Origin: Chromatiaceae bacterium
Lineage (GTDB): Bacteria > Pseudomonadota > Gammaproteobacteria > Chromatiales > Chromatiaceae
DNA length: 64,000 bases
NCBI GenBank assembly: GCA_024235255.1
Contig: JACKMT010000004.1
Span: 514,597-578,596 of the forward strand
Reading direction: 5' to 3'
Each line of letters begins with the position of its first letter. The first letter of the stretch is position 1. Positions 50,870 through 58,061 of the stretch are shown here, piece by piece. A program made the position numbers and the translations under genes. The notes under the pieces are model-generated. The model saw only the letters and a list, made by a program, of their open reading frames with translations. It was not told the DNA's origin and did not search any database.

Positions 50870-51895
50870 ATGACCGTCAAGATCACCCCAGACCGGCTGT
50901 TCCTGTTTCTGCTGTTGACGCTTGCTGTTTTCCGGATCGAAGCCGAAGGCCGTTTTTTCGGCGCGCAAGAGACTGTTTATCCGGCATGGTTCAAGGACAG
51001 CTTTCTCGATCTGCGAGAGGATGTCGCAGAGGCGGCAGCCGGGGGCCGGAGAGTGCTGCTTTTTTTTCATCAAAACGGCTGTCCTTACTGTAATCTTCTG
51101 GTGGAGCGTAATCTTGCCGAGCCCGACATTGAAGAGACGTTGCGCTCGAATATGGATGTGGTGGCGGTCAATATGTTCGGCGACCGGGAGGTAACCACAC
51201 GCGACGGAGATACCCTGACTGAAAAAGCGTTCGCCGCCGCCATGCGGGTTCAGTTCACACCTACACTGCTCTTTTTCAATGAGCAGGGAGAAGTGGTATT
51301 GAGACTTAATGGCTATATCCCGCCGCAGAGTTTCAGATTGGCGCTCGCATATGTTGCAGACCATATGGAGGAGCGTGTCGCCTATCGGGACTATATTGCA
51401 GCGCAACGGCCGGTTGCGGCGGGCGGGTCGTTGATCAACGAGGATTTTTTTCAGTCGCCTCCGTATCTGTTGCATGTACGCGAGAGAAAGCCGCTGGCGG
51501 TTTTTTTCGAGCAGACCCAATGTCCGGACTGCGAGCGTCTGCACCGGGAGGTGTTGCAGGATGATGAGATTAAAGCGCTGCTTAACGCCTACGATGTGGT
51601 GCGGCTGGATATGCAGTCGCAAACGCCGCTAATCACACCGCAGGGCGAGCGCAGCGATGCCCGCAGCTGGGCACGCAGCCTGAATGTCAGTTACGTTCCG
51701 ACCTTCATCCTGTTCGACGCCGATAACAACGAAATCATCCGTTCCGAGGCCATGTTCAAGCGCTTCCATACGGCGTCGATGCTGGACTACTGCCTCAGTG
51801 GCGCTTACCTGCAAGAGCCCAGTTTTCAACGTTTTATTTCAGCCCGTTCGGAACATATCCGCACGCAGGGCAGGGACGTCGATATCTGGAAATGA
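50870..51895 (+). CDS. Exported protein with two thioredoxin domains
   Basis: A 341-residue protein from ATG 50870: signal-like N-terminus (LFLFLLLTLAVFRIEAEG), then a first thioredoxin-like domain with CPYC at 71-74 (LLFFHQNGCPYCNLLVE) and cis-Pro in FTPTLLFF, and a second with CPDC at 218-221 (VFFEQTQCPDCERL) and cis-Pro in YVPTFILF. Related SoxW-type proteins reduce periplasmic disulfides in sulfur oxidation and cytochrome maturation. Having both active sites in one chain is notable. It is separate from the kinase operon by about 110 bases. Confidence 0.85.
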   Translation: MTVKITPDRLFLFLLLTLAVFRIEAEGRFFGAQETVYPAWFKDSFLDLREDVAEAAAGGRRVLLFFHQNGCPYCNLLVERNLAEPDIEETLRSNMDVVAVNMFGDREVTTRDGDTLTEKAFAAAMRVQFTPTLLFFNEQGEVVLRLNGYIPPQSFRLALAYVADHMEERVAYRDYIAAQRPVAAGGSLINEDFFQSPPYLLHVRERKPLAVFFEQTQCPDCERLHREVLQDDEIKALLNAYDVVRLDMQSQTPLITPQGERSDARSWARSLNVSYVPTFILFDADNNEIIRSEAMFKRFHTASMLDYCLSGAYLQEPSFQRFISARSEHIRTQGRDVDIWK

Positions 51896-51953
51896 AGCGT
51901 AACCGCGACTGCCATGCGTCTGGTTGTTGGCGGGGCTAGTCGTCGACTTCGAA

Positions 51954-52781
51954 ATGGATAGCAGACCCAGCGAAAAAGAATCTTCACCGTCCACAGCAGG
52001 GAGTATCGATCGACCTTCGGTTGCACTGGCCACCGAAGCGCCCGAGTTGATGGGCGAACTGAAGATGCTTAGCTGCCAGACGTGCCTACCCATGGTTGCG
52101 TTCGAAGATCACGCTGTCGAGCTGTTGCTGGTGTTGACTTCCGAACGATTGGAGCTGCACCAGAGTAGCAAGAAGGGGCAGGGCCCGGTGTTCATCGATT
52201 TCGTAGCGGGCAGTAACGCGCACCGCCGCCGGTTCGGCGGCGGACGCGGACAGCCGCTGGCCCGGGCTGTCGGGCTCAAACGGGGACGAACGCCGACCGT
52301 GCTTGACGCAACCGCCGGTTTGGGACGCGATGCCTTCGTACTGGCCTCGCTCGGTTGTGAGTTGGTCCTGCTGGAACGCTCGCCAGTTATCTGGGCACTG
52401 CTTAGGGACGGAATGGCACGGGCGTTTGCGGACGAGCTGACCGCAACGGTCATTAGCAGAATGCAACTGCATTGCACCGACACGGTCGATTATCTGGCTG
52501 AATTACCGGATTCGCAGGTACCCGATGTGATCTACATGGATCCGATGTATCCGCAACGGAATAAAAGCGCACTGGTAAAAAAGGAGATGCGGCTGTTCCG
52601 GCAACTGGTTGGCGAGGATAGCGACAGCGCCCTACTGTTGTCGGCCGCCCGGCGGCACGCCAGACACCGGGTCGTGGTCAAGCGCCCGGCAGGCGCTGAG
52701 TGGGTAGGGGGCGAGGCGCCAACCATGGCGATATCGAGCCCGAATACACGCTACGACGTTTATGTAAACCGCGCTTTCTGA
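51954..52781 (+). CDS. rsmJ: 16S rRNA (guanine-1516-N2) methyltransferase RsmJ
   Basis: RsmJ/YhiQ (275 residues from ATG 51954) methylates G1516 of 16S rRNA. The SAM motif is DATAGLGRDAFVLASLG (Asp118 onward), the catalytic motif DPMYP is at 196-200, and the family's FVAGSNAHRRRFGGGRGQPLARAVG and KRPAG are present. A TTG ten codons upstream is in frame. The first 35 residues are a variable extension. No operon partners are apparent. Confidence 0.92.
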   Translation: MDSRPSEKESSPSTAGSIDRPSVALATEAPELMGELKMLSCQTCLPMVAFEDHAVELLLVLTSERLELHQSSKKGQGPVFIDFVAGSNAHRRRFGGGRGQPLARAVGLKRGRTPTVLDATAGLGRDAFVLASLGCELVLLERSPVIWALLRDGMARAFADELTATVISRMQLHCTDTVDYLAELPDSQVPDVIYMDPMYPQRNKSALVKKEMRLFRQLVGEDSDSALLLSAARRHARHRVVVKRPAGAEWVGGEAPTMAISSPNTRYDVYVNRAF

Positions 52782-52821
52782 GTATCAAGTGTCCAGAACA
52801 TCGGCCTTGATCGGCTTCGAA

Positions 52822-52950
52822 TGCTGCCTTTTGACCTGCAGTCGCTACGGAGAACTGAATCCCGTAAAGGCAGGCCTAGTCTCACTGGACAGTTGCAGTA
52901 TCACTGGTCCAACTATTGAACCAACTTCCTTGGGTGAGTCGATAGGAAGG
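52822..52950 (+). pseudogene. Fragment of a REP-associated tyrosine (Y1) transposase
   Basis: The frame gives LLTCSRYGELNPVKAGLV, matching the conserved LLxCxRYIELNPVRAGMV of Y1/REP-associated transposases. After a frame change the family YRWSSY/LGE region appears as HWSNY-stop-TNFLG in the +1 frame. The catalytic HUH and Tyr regions are absent. It is a dead relic between rsmJ and the PEP-CTERM gene; the remaining AT-rich gap to 53182 holds only the sigma-54 site. Confidence 0.65.
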
Positions 52951-53098
52951 TCACGACAAATGCTCGCTATTAATTCCCATCACTAAAGTGTTTTTTCGGT
53001 TGCAGCATGTCAAAAAATTTTACATATTTGCTAGGTTAACGATTATTCACCCAGCAATGGATTAAATAGAATATTGATAAATCTGCTAATTCATTTTG

Positions 53099-53114
53099 TG
53101 GCGTAAATATTGCT
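53099..53114 (+). promoter_or_regulatory. Sigma-54 promoter for the PEP-CTERM gene
   Basis: TGGCGTAAATATTGCT has the GG and GC doublets exactly 10 bases apart, matching TGGC-N7-TTGC(A/T). It lies 70 bases before the ATG. PEP-CTERM genes are known to be driven by RpoN with the PrsK/PrsR system. Confidence 0.65.
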
Positions 53115-53182
53115 TATTTCAATATATTAGAAAACAAGAGCGCCCATCCGCTGATAAATTACATTGAATCCAGTCAAGGATA

Positions 53183-53809
53183 ATGAGCATGTCGTCAATC
53201 AGAAAACCAATTAAATGGATACTTCCTTTCGGCATCCTGATGCTGGTGCTTATGTCCACGCCTGTTTTTTCAGAATCAAGCACTTATGTGATTACCTTCA
53301 AGGAGAGTGAAAACGGTCCTTTTCGGGGGGCTGATACTTTTGTGTTCGATCCAGTAGCTGCTGGAGGCGCAACTACAAGCATCTCGTTTACAATGACTTG
53401 GACGGATTACAGCGACTTCACTTTTACCGGTAATGTTTCCTCGACCCCCAACCATAAACCATACGTTGGTCCATCAGTCCCGCAACCGGGCGATCCAAAC
53501 AACCTCTACATCGGCTCCTCCAGAGTGGAAGGCATAAGCGGGGTCCAAAATATCACTGATCCATCTGGTACCTCGCTAACCGTTACGCTAACTTCGCTTG
53601 GAGACAGCAGAGGTAATTGGACAATTGATGCGGTCACCCCCAACCCCAATGGTCCTCCGATAGAAACCAGTGAGACCGGTTTCTATCTGATACGCAACTC
53701 AGCGCACGCCACCACCGTCCCGGAACCCTCAGCCGGATTGATACTTCTGGCGGGTCTGGTACCGCTGGGCGTGATGATCCGCCGGCGTAGACTTGGATCC
53801 GGTCGATAA
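53183..53809 (+). CDS. PEP-CTERM sorted exoprotein
   Basis: A 208-residue exported protein. A signal peptide (about residues 11-31, WILPFGILMLVLMSTPVFS) and a beta-rich, Ser/Thr/Asn-rich body are followed by the PEP-CTERM signal: VPEPSAGLILLAGLVPLGVMIRRRR, i.e. the VPEP motif, a membrane helix and an Arg cluster. Exosortase cleaves at PEP and the protein is linked to the exopolysaccharide matrix. No exosortase or eps genes are in the window, so this is a solitary target. The promoter is of sigma-54 type. The body matches no domain I recognise. Confidence 0.9.
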   Translation: MSMSSIRKPIKWILPFGILMLVLMSTPVFSESSTYVITFKESENGPFRGADTFVFDPVAAGGATTSISFTMTWTDYSDFTFTGNVSSTPNHKPYVGPSVPQPGDPNNLYIGSSRVEGISGVQNITDPSGTSLTVTLTSLGDSRGNWTIDAVTPNPNGPPIETSETGFYLIRNSAHATTVPEPSAGLILLAGLVPLGVMIRRRRLGSGR

Positions 53810-53913
53810 TTGTTGTCTTGAGTTACCGAAAGATTTCTGTAATCGGGGAGCGGGAAGGGAAGATATCCCACAAACCACCGAACACTTGCATGTCAGCCAA
53901 AAGCGCAACTGTT

Positions 53914-54402
53914 CTACTCTTTGAGTCTTAGGTCTCTGCGTTGCTTCCGGCGCTCTTCGGCGCGTGCCCGACGGGCATCGGCGCGGGCTTTTCGCTCCTC
54001 CTCACGCTTCGTTGCCTGGGCTGTGCGTTGCATTTTACGGTACGTCGACCCGTCTCCCTGCTTGACGAACTCAATCGCTGTGTTCACTGTTTCCAGGCAG
54101 AGCCCGAGCGCTTTAGCTTTGTATTCGAAAGGCTTTTTGCACGCGCTCTTCAGATCGCTTGCATAGATGCGGTCGCAGGTTGTTTTGCTGCTGCCTGCTG
54201 TACTGTAGCAGCCGATTAACGCATCACATGCTTTGGAGAAATCTGCCCGGCCTAAAAGCGACTCATCCGGGACTTCCCATTTGTTGCCGATGCCAAAAAC
54301 TTCCGGCCGGCCGATGTTATCGCAGGCGGGGAGCGCAGCTCCGGACTCCAGCAGGCAGATCGTTCCCAGTACGACAGGAATCAAAGCACGTTTATTCGGC
54401 AT
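53914..54402 (-). CDS. Secreted PLA2-like cysteine-rich protein lacking the catalytic dyad
   Basis: A 162-residue protein from ATG 54402 (an upstream ATG adds a region without a signal). Signal peptide MPNKRALIPVVLGTICLLESGAAL. The core FSKACDALIGCYSTAGSSKTTCD followed by DLKSAC follows the phospholipase A2 pattern CDxHDxCYxTxGxSKxxCD, including its cysteines, but the catalytic His-Asp is Leu62-Ile63. It is therefore probably not an esterase. The C-terminal 35 residues are a strongly basic Arg/Glu tail. It lies upstream of no obvious partner; tRNA-Asp is next on the same strand. Family assignment is from pattern only. Confidence 0.6.
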   Translation of the reverse strand: MPNKRALIPVVLGTICLLESGAALPACDNIGRPEVFGIGNKWEVPDESLLGRADFSKACDALIGCYSTAGSSKTTCDRIYASDLKSACKKPFEYKAKALGLCLETVNTAIEFVKQGDGSTYRKMQRTAQATKREEERKARADARRARAEERRKQRRDLRLKE

Positions 54403-54579
54403 CAGTGGTTTGTACTCTCCGCTGGGTAACTTCAGATACCATACCCGAGTGCGGTTCAAAATAGCAAAGCGCTTTATTTTTCCATAAGGCTGCAGCGGCA
54501 CTCTCGGGGGCGGAACGGGAAGAGATTGGCCGATGCAGCGTCGGAAGCATCCTTTGAGCCGGTATGGAACAAGGGAAAA

Positions 54580-54656
54580 TGGCGGAGCGGACGGGGCTCG
54601 AACCCGCGACCCCCGGCGTGACAGGCCGGTATTCTAACCAACTGAACTACCGCTCC
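54580..54656 (-). tRNA. tRNA-Asp (GTC anticodon)
   Basis: A 77-base cloverleaf on the minus strand: acceptor GGAGCGG/CCGCTCC, D-arm AGTTCAGTTGGTTAGAAT, anticodon loop CTGTCAC with GTC, T-arm GGGTTCGAGCCCC, discriminator G and encoded CCA. It is a single tRNA without neighbours of the same class. Confidence 0.95.
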
Positions 54657-54827
54657 GTTGCGGGTTCACCGGGCGAAAATCCGATGCGTTGGAGGGCGGA
54701 AGTATAAAGCGTTCGGTAAAAAGGTCAATAAACCATGCCATGAAATTAATGCGAATCCCCGAATCGGAATCTGCACTCCCGCGCGGTGTTGCCGCGCTCT
54801 CTGCTGTCTGACACAAATCGGGCCCGG

Positions 54828-55685
54828 CTAGCTCTGAGCTGGTTCGGTTTGCAGCGCATACAACTGACGTATCTCCTCTGGCCAGAGGCTGTCGTCAATC
54901 GTTTCGAGCACCATGGGAATCTCGTCGAAACGGTCATCGTTCATGATGTAGCGAAACACCTCCCAGCCCAGTTTTCCTTTACCGAGGCTCTCGTGCCGGT
55001 CGACGCGGGCGCCCAGGTCGGGCTTGGAGTCATTGAGGTGCACACCCCGGAGATAATCGAAGCCGATAATCTCAGCGAATTCGCCGAATGTTCTGTCGCA
55101 GGCTTCCCTGCTGCGCAGATCGTAACCGGCAGTGAACGTGTGGCAGGTGTCGAGGCAGACGCCAACCCGCGCTTTGTCCTCCACCCGGTCGATAATCATG
55201 GCCAGATGCTCGAAGCGGTAACCCAGGTTGCTGCCCTGCCCGGCGGTGTTTTCGATTACGGCGGTGACACCCCGGGTGCTGTCCAATGCCCGGTTGATCG
55301 ACTCCGCAACCAGCACCAGGCTCTCCTCCTCTGACACCTTTTTAAGATGGCTGCCGGGATGAAAGTTGAGCAGTTCCAGACCAAGCTGTTCGCAGCGCTG
55401 CATTTCGTCGAGAAACGCAGCCCTCGATTTTTTCAGCGCCGCAGGCTCCGGATGTCCCAGATTGATCAGGTAGCTGTCATGCGGCAGAACAAAGCGGGGT
55501 GCTATCCCCACCTGAGCCAGATTATCCCGAAATGCCTCGATACTCTCCTGAGTCAGAGGTTTTGCCTGCCACTGCCTTTGATTCTTGGTGAACATGGCAA
55601 ACGCCGTGGCGCCGATTTCGGCCGCATTCAGCGGGGCATTCTCCACACCGCCGGCGGCGCTGACATGGGCTCCGATTCGTTTCAT
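54828..55685 (-). CDS. nfo: Endonuclease IV (AP endonuclease)
   Basis: Nfo (285 residues) cleaves DNA at abasic sites using three zinc ions in a TIM barrel. Signature segments are IGAHVSAAGG, MFTKNQRQW, LPHDSYLINLG, LNFHPGSHL, IENTAGQG, VCLDTCHTFTAGYD and HLNDSK. The zinc-ligand His, Asp and Glu residues of these motifs are intact. The length is normal. It is divergent from tcdA with 126 bases between them. Confidence 0.96.
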   Translation of the reverse strand: MKRIGAHVSAAGGVENAPLNAAEIGATAFAMFTKNQRQWQAKPLTQESIEAFRDNLAQVGIAPRFVLPHDSYLINLGHPEPAALKKSRAAFLDEMQRCEQLGLELLNFHPGSHLKKVSEEESLVLVAESINRALDSTRGVTAVIENTAGQGSNLGYRFEHLAMIIDRVEDKARVGVCLDTCHTFTAGYDLRSREACDRTFGEFAEIIGFDYLRGVHLNDSKPDLGARVDRHESLGKGKLGWEVFRYIMNDDRFDEIPMVLETIDDSLWPEEIRQLYALQTEPAQS

Positions 55686-55811
55686 GATTCAATCCGAGGG
55701 TAGCTGGAAAACAGCGGCTATTATAAGTGAGCATGATACAAACATCTCCATACAGCGCCGGTTGGATTGCGGTTAAGATAGCGCTTTCATTTGACGGGTA
55801 TTACGAAGTCT

Positions 55812-56609
55812 ATGGCAGAGGATCAGACCCCGGACTACGCACGGCGTTTCGGCGGCATTGCGCGCGTCTATGGAGCTGCTGCATTGCAGCGGTTTACCGG
55901 TGCCCACGTTTGTGTCATCGGCATCGGCGGCGTTGGGTCCTGGGCAGCGGAGGCGTTGGCGCGCAGTGCGATCGGAGAGCTGACGCTGATCGATCTGGAC
56001 AACGTGGCGGAATCCAACGTCAACCGCCAGATCCATGCGCTGGATGGTGAGTTTGGGCGTCCCAAAGTCGCTGCCATGGCGGAGCGGATTCGGGCGATCA
56101 ATCCGCGCTGCAGGCTGCATTGCGAGGAGGAGTTCATCGAACCGGGCAATCTCGATCGGCTGATCGATGGCCGGCTCGACCATGTCGTCGACTGCATCGA
56201 CGCCTACCGCACCAAAGCGGCGCTGATTGCCCACTGCAGACGCGGTAAAATCCCGGTTGTCACGGTTGGCGGCGCAGGCGGCCAGATCGATCCGCTGAAA
56301 ATCACGCTGGCCGATCTCAGCCGCAGCGAGCAGGATCCGCTGCTGTCGCAAACCCGAAGAGTGCTGCGCAAGGAGTATGGTTTCAGCCGCAATTTACAGC
56401 GCCGCTTTTCTGTGCCTTGCGTCTTTTCACGCGAGCAGCAGAGGCAGCCTGAGTCCGGTCGGGATGGCTGCCGAGTGGAGAACGGGGTGGTCGGAATGAC
56501 GGGTCTGAACTGCGCCGGCTTCGGCTCGTCGGTAGCGGTTACCGCCAGCTTCGGCCTGGTGGCCGTCGCCCATGTATTGAGCAAAATTGCCGAGTCTGCG
56601 GGAGGGTGA
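55812..56609 (+). CDS. tcdA: tRNA threonylcarbamoyladenosine dehydratase TcdA (CsdL)
   Basis: TcdA (265 residues from ATG 55812; TTG seven codons earlier is in frame) cyclises t6A37 to ct6A in tRNAs. The E1-like ATP-binding motif is VIGIGGVGSW (residues 35-44), and LIDLDNVAESNVNRQ, VDCIDAYRTKAALI and the Gly-rich GGAGGQIDPLKI are conserved. E. coli TcdA acts with CsdA/CsdE sulfur transfer proteins, which are not in the window. The next gene begins immediately after the stop. Confidence 0.93.
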   Translation: MAEDQTPDYARRFGGIARVYGAAALQRFTGAHVCVIGIGGVGSWAAEALARSAIGELTLIDLDNVAESNVNRQIHALDGEFGRPKVAAMAERIRAINPRCRLHCEEEFIEPGNLDRLIDGRLDHVVDCIDAYRTKAALIAHCRRGKIPVVTVGGAGGQIDPLKITLADLSRSEQDPLLSQTRRVLRKEYGFSRNLQRRFSVPCVFSREQQRQPESGRDGCRVENGVVGMTGLNCAGFGSSVAVTASFGLVAVAHVLSKIAESAGG

Positions 56610-57002
56610 ATGATGGAGTGGATTGGGGCGACGATTCTGCTGCTGGGTGCATTGATCGGGGCTTTTCAGGTGTGGATGCTGTTAAAGGCAAAAAAAATGG
56701 TGGGTCAGCCGGTGCCCGATCTTGATTCACTTGAGGCAGCCGAGCATATAAGCAAAGGGCTCACGCTGCTCTATTTTCATAGCCCCAACTGTGCTCCATG
56801 CCGCCGCATGTCGCCGATCGTAGATGCATTGGCGGCCGAGCGTTACGCAGTGGTCAGCGTGGATATATCTCAGAACCCGGAAGTTGCCCGCAACTTCAAT
56901 GTACGCGCCACGCCCACTACGATACTGGTGGAGCAGGGCAGGATAAAGCGGGTGCAGTTGGGTTTTCTGCCGGGCGAGAAGTTGCAAGAGATGCTTGGCT
57001 GA
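56610..57002 (+). CDS. Membrane-anchored thioredoxin-like protein
   Basis: A 130-residue protein: one N-terminal membrane helix (IGATILLLGALIGAFQVWMLL), a short linker, then a thioredoxin fold with CAPC in LLYFHSPNCAPCRRMSPIVDAL and the cis-Pro loop RATPTTILV. It reduces or shuttles disulfides near the membrane. Orientation is uncertain, as the Lys/Arg pattern after the helix (KAKK) suggests a cytoplasmic domain. It begins right at the tcdA stop and is probably cotranscribed. Confidence 0.85.
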   Translation: MMEWIGATILLLGALIGAFQVWMLLKAKKMVGQPVPDLDSLEAAEHISKGLTLLYFHSPNCAPCRRMSPIVDALAAERYAVVSVDISQNPEVARNFNVRATPTTILVEQGRIKRVQLGFLPGEKLQEMLG

Positions 57003-57077
57003 ATCAGATCCTGAACAGTGGAAAATGATGCCGGAGTCAACTTGCGACTCCGGCACCCGGCTTCCTGTCGGAGCGCG

Positions 57078-57326
57078 TTAAAACCCGCACCCGCCGCTTG
57101 GGCAACAGGCGCCGCTGGCACATGGCGGCTCGCTGCCGCTGCCGGTACTGCTGATGACGGCGCCGCCGGTGATCAGGCGCCTGACCGGGGTCTCCGCCGG
57201 CGTATCGCCCGGCTCTGCCGCGCTCCTGTCGCAAAGCTCGCCCCAGGTGGCGATGCGCTCGCTCATCTTGTGGCTTACCTCCACCTTGCGCCCGTTGGCT
57301 TCGCAGAAATAGTCGTATGTCGGCAT
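57078..57326 (-). CDS. FmdB-type small zinc ribbon family protein
   Basis: An 82-residue protein starting MPTYDYFCEANGRKVEVSHKM, the N-terminal pattern of FmdB-like regulatory zinc ribbons, and ending GACCPSGGCGF, a Cys/Gly-rich tail as in the family. The usual second CxxC of the ribbon is incomplete here (only one Cys near position 8 and another in GELC), so zinc binding may be altered. Function is not established. A small orphan gene, convergent with the thioredoxin gene. Confidence 0.7.
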   Translation of the reverse strand: MPTYDYFCEANGRKVEVSHKMSERIATWGELCDRSAAEPGDTPAETPVRRLITGGAVISSTGSGSEPPCASGACCPSGGCGF

Positions 57327-57394
57327 GCTATTGCTCCTTAAATGTTTCCGGATGGCACTAATTTAAAGTTCCAAATTTGGGATCCGTAAATCCA

Positions 57395-57533
57395 CCGGCT
57401 TTAGCCGGAAGAGAGAACTCCCTCTCCCCTTTGGGCGAGAGGGTTGGGGTGAGGGGGCAGTGGTGAAGTCATTCAACCCTCACCCTAGCCCTCTCCCACT
57501 CATGGGAGAGGGGAGAGTCGGCTTTCAGCCGAC
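57395..57533. repeat. Inverted pair of CCCTCACCCT-type repeats with flanking hairpins
   Basis: Two copies of the element in opposite orientation (57419-57459 and 57475-57516) are bracketed by CCGGCT/AGCCGG (57395-57408) and GTCGGCT/AGCCGAC (57517-57533). The whole could fold as a long hairpin. It occupies most of the gap between the FmdB-type and cupin genes. Confidence 0.75.
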
Positions 57534-57589
57534 TCGAATATTGTCTGATTGTAACCCGAAGCCAGTGGAGTGTTCACTTCAGCTTCGAT

Positions 57590-57934
57590 CTACTCGTACT
57601 CCTTAGGCACCATGCACATGAATTTCAACGGGCTTGTACCGGTGTTGCGGTATTGGTGCTTTTCATGCGGTTTGACGAGGATGTAGTCGCCCGCACCGAT
57701 CGGTCTGGCATGATCCCCCTCCATCACCTCGCCGTCTCCCTCCAGGATATAGTTGAGATGCTCGCTGTCGTGACTGTGGTGCGGCGTATGCCCGCCCGGC
57801 TGGATGGTGAACACCCGGATAGAGAAGTTGGGCGCGCCGTCTGCCTTGCCGATCGGCACCTGTTTGCTGGCATCCTTTACCCCTGTCATATTGACGGGCA
57901 TCACTTCGCAGGCTTCCAGACGGGTTATTTTCAT
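57590..57934 (-). CDS. Cupin-domain protein
   Basis: A 114-residue single-domain cupin. Metal-binding motif 1 is GGHTPHHSHDSEHLNYILEGDGEV (His52, His53 or His55, Glu58) and motif 2 is ILVKPHEKHQYRN. ATG 57934 is chosen with GGAGGA upstream; the open frame extends further upstream through a repeat but that is not family sequence. Likely metal-dependent, function unknown. It is downstream of valS on the same strand but separated by a repeat, so cotranscription is uncertain. Confidence 0.85.
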   Translation of the reverse strand: MKITRLEACEVMPVNMTGVKDASKQVPIGKADGAPNFSIRVFTIQPGGHTPHHSHDSEHLNYILEGDGEVMEGDHARPIGAGDYILVKPHEKHQYRNTGTSPLKFMCMVPKEYE

Positions 57935-57966
57935 CGTTGTAATCCTCCAATCTGCGTCATCCAGCG

Positions 57967-58023
57967 CAGGCAGAAATCCAGTCTCGCGGAGTTCACTGGA
58001 ACCCGGCCTGCGCCGGAATGACG
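57967..58023. repeat. CATTCCGGC-type intergenic repeat, copy 2 (partial)
   Basis: It ends in CCGGCCTGCGCCGGAATGA on the plus strand, the inverse of the 17280 element, and carries the GCGCAGGCAGAAATCCAG arm at the other end. It lies between valS and the cupin gene. Confidence 0.65.
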
Positions 58024-58061
58024 AGGTATTAAAACTGATCCCGGACGAAGAAGAGTGTTGC

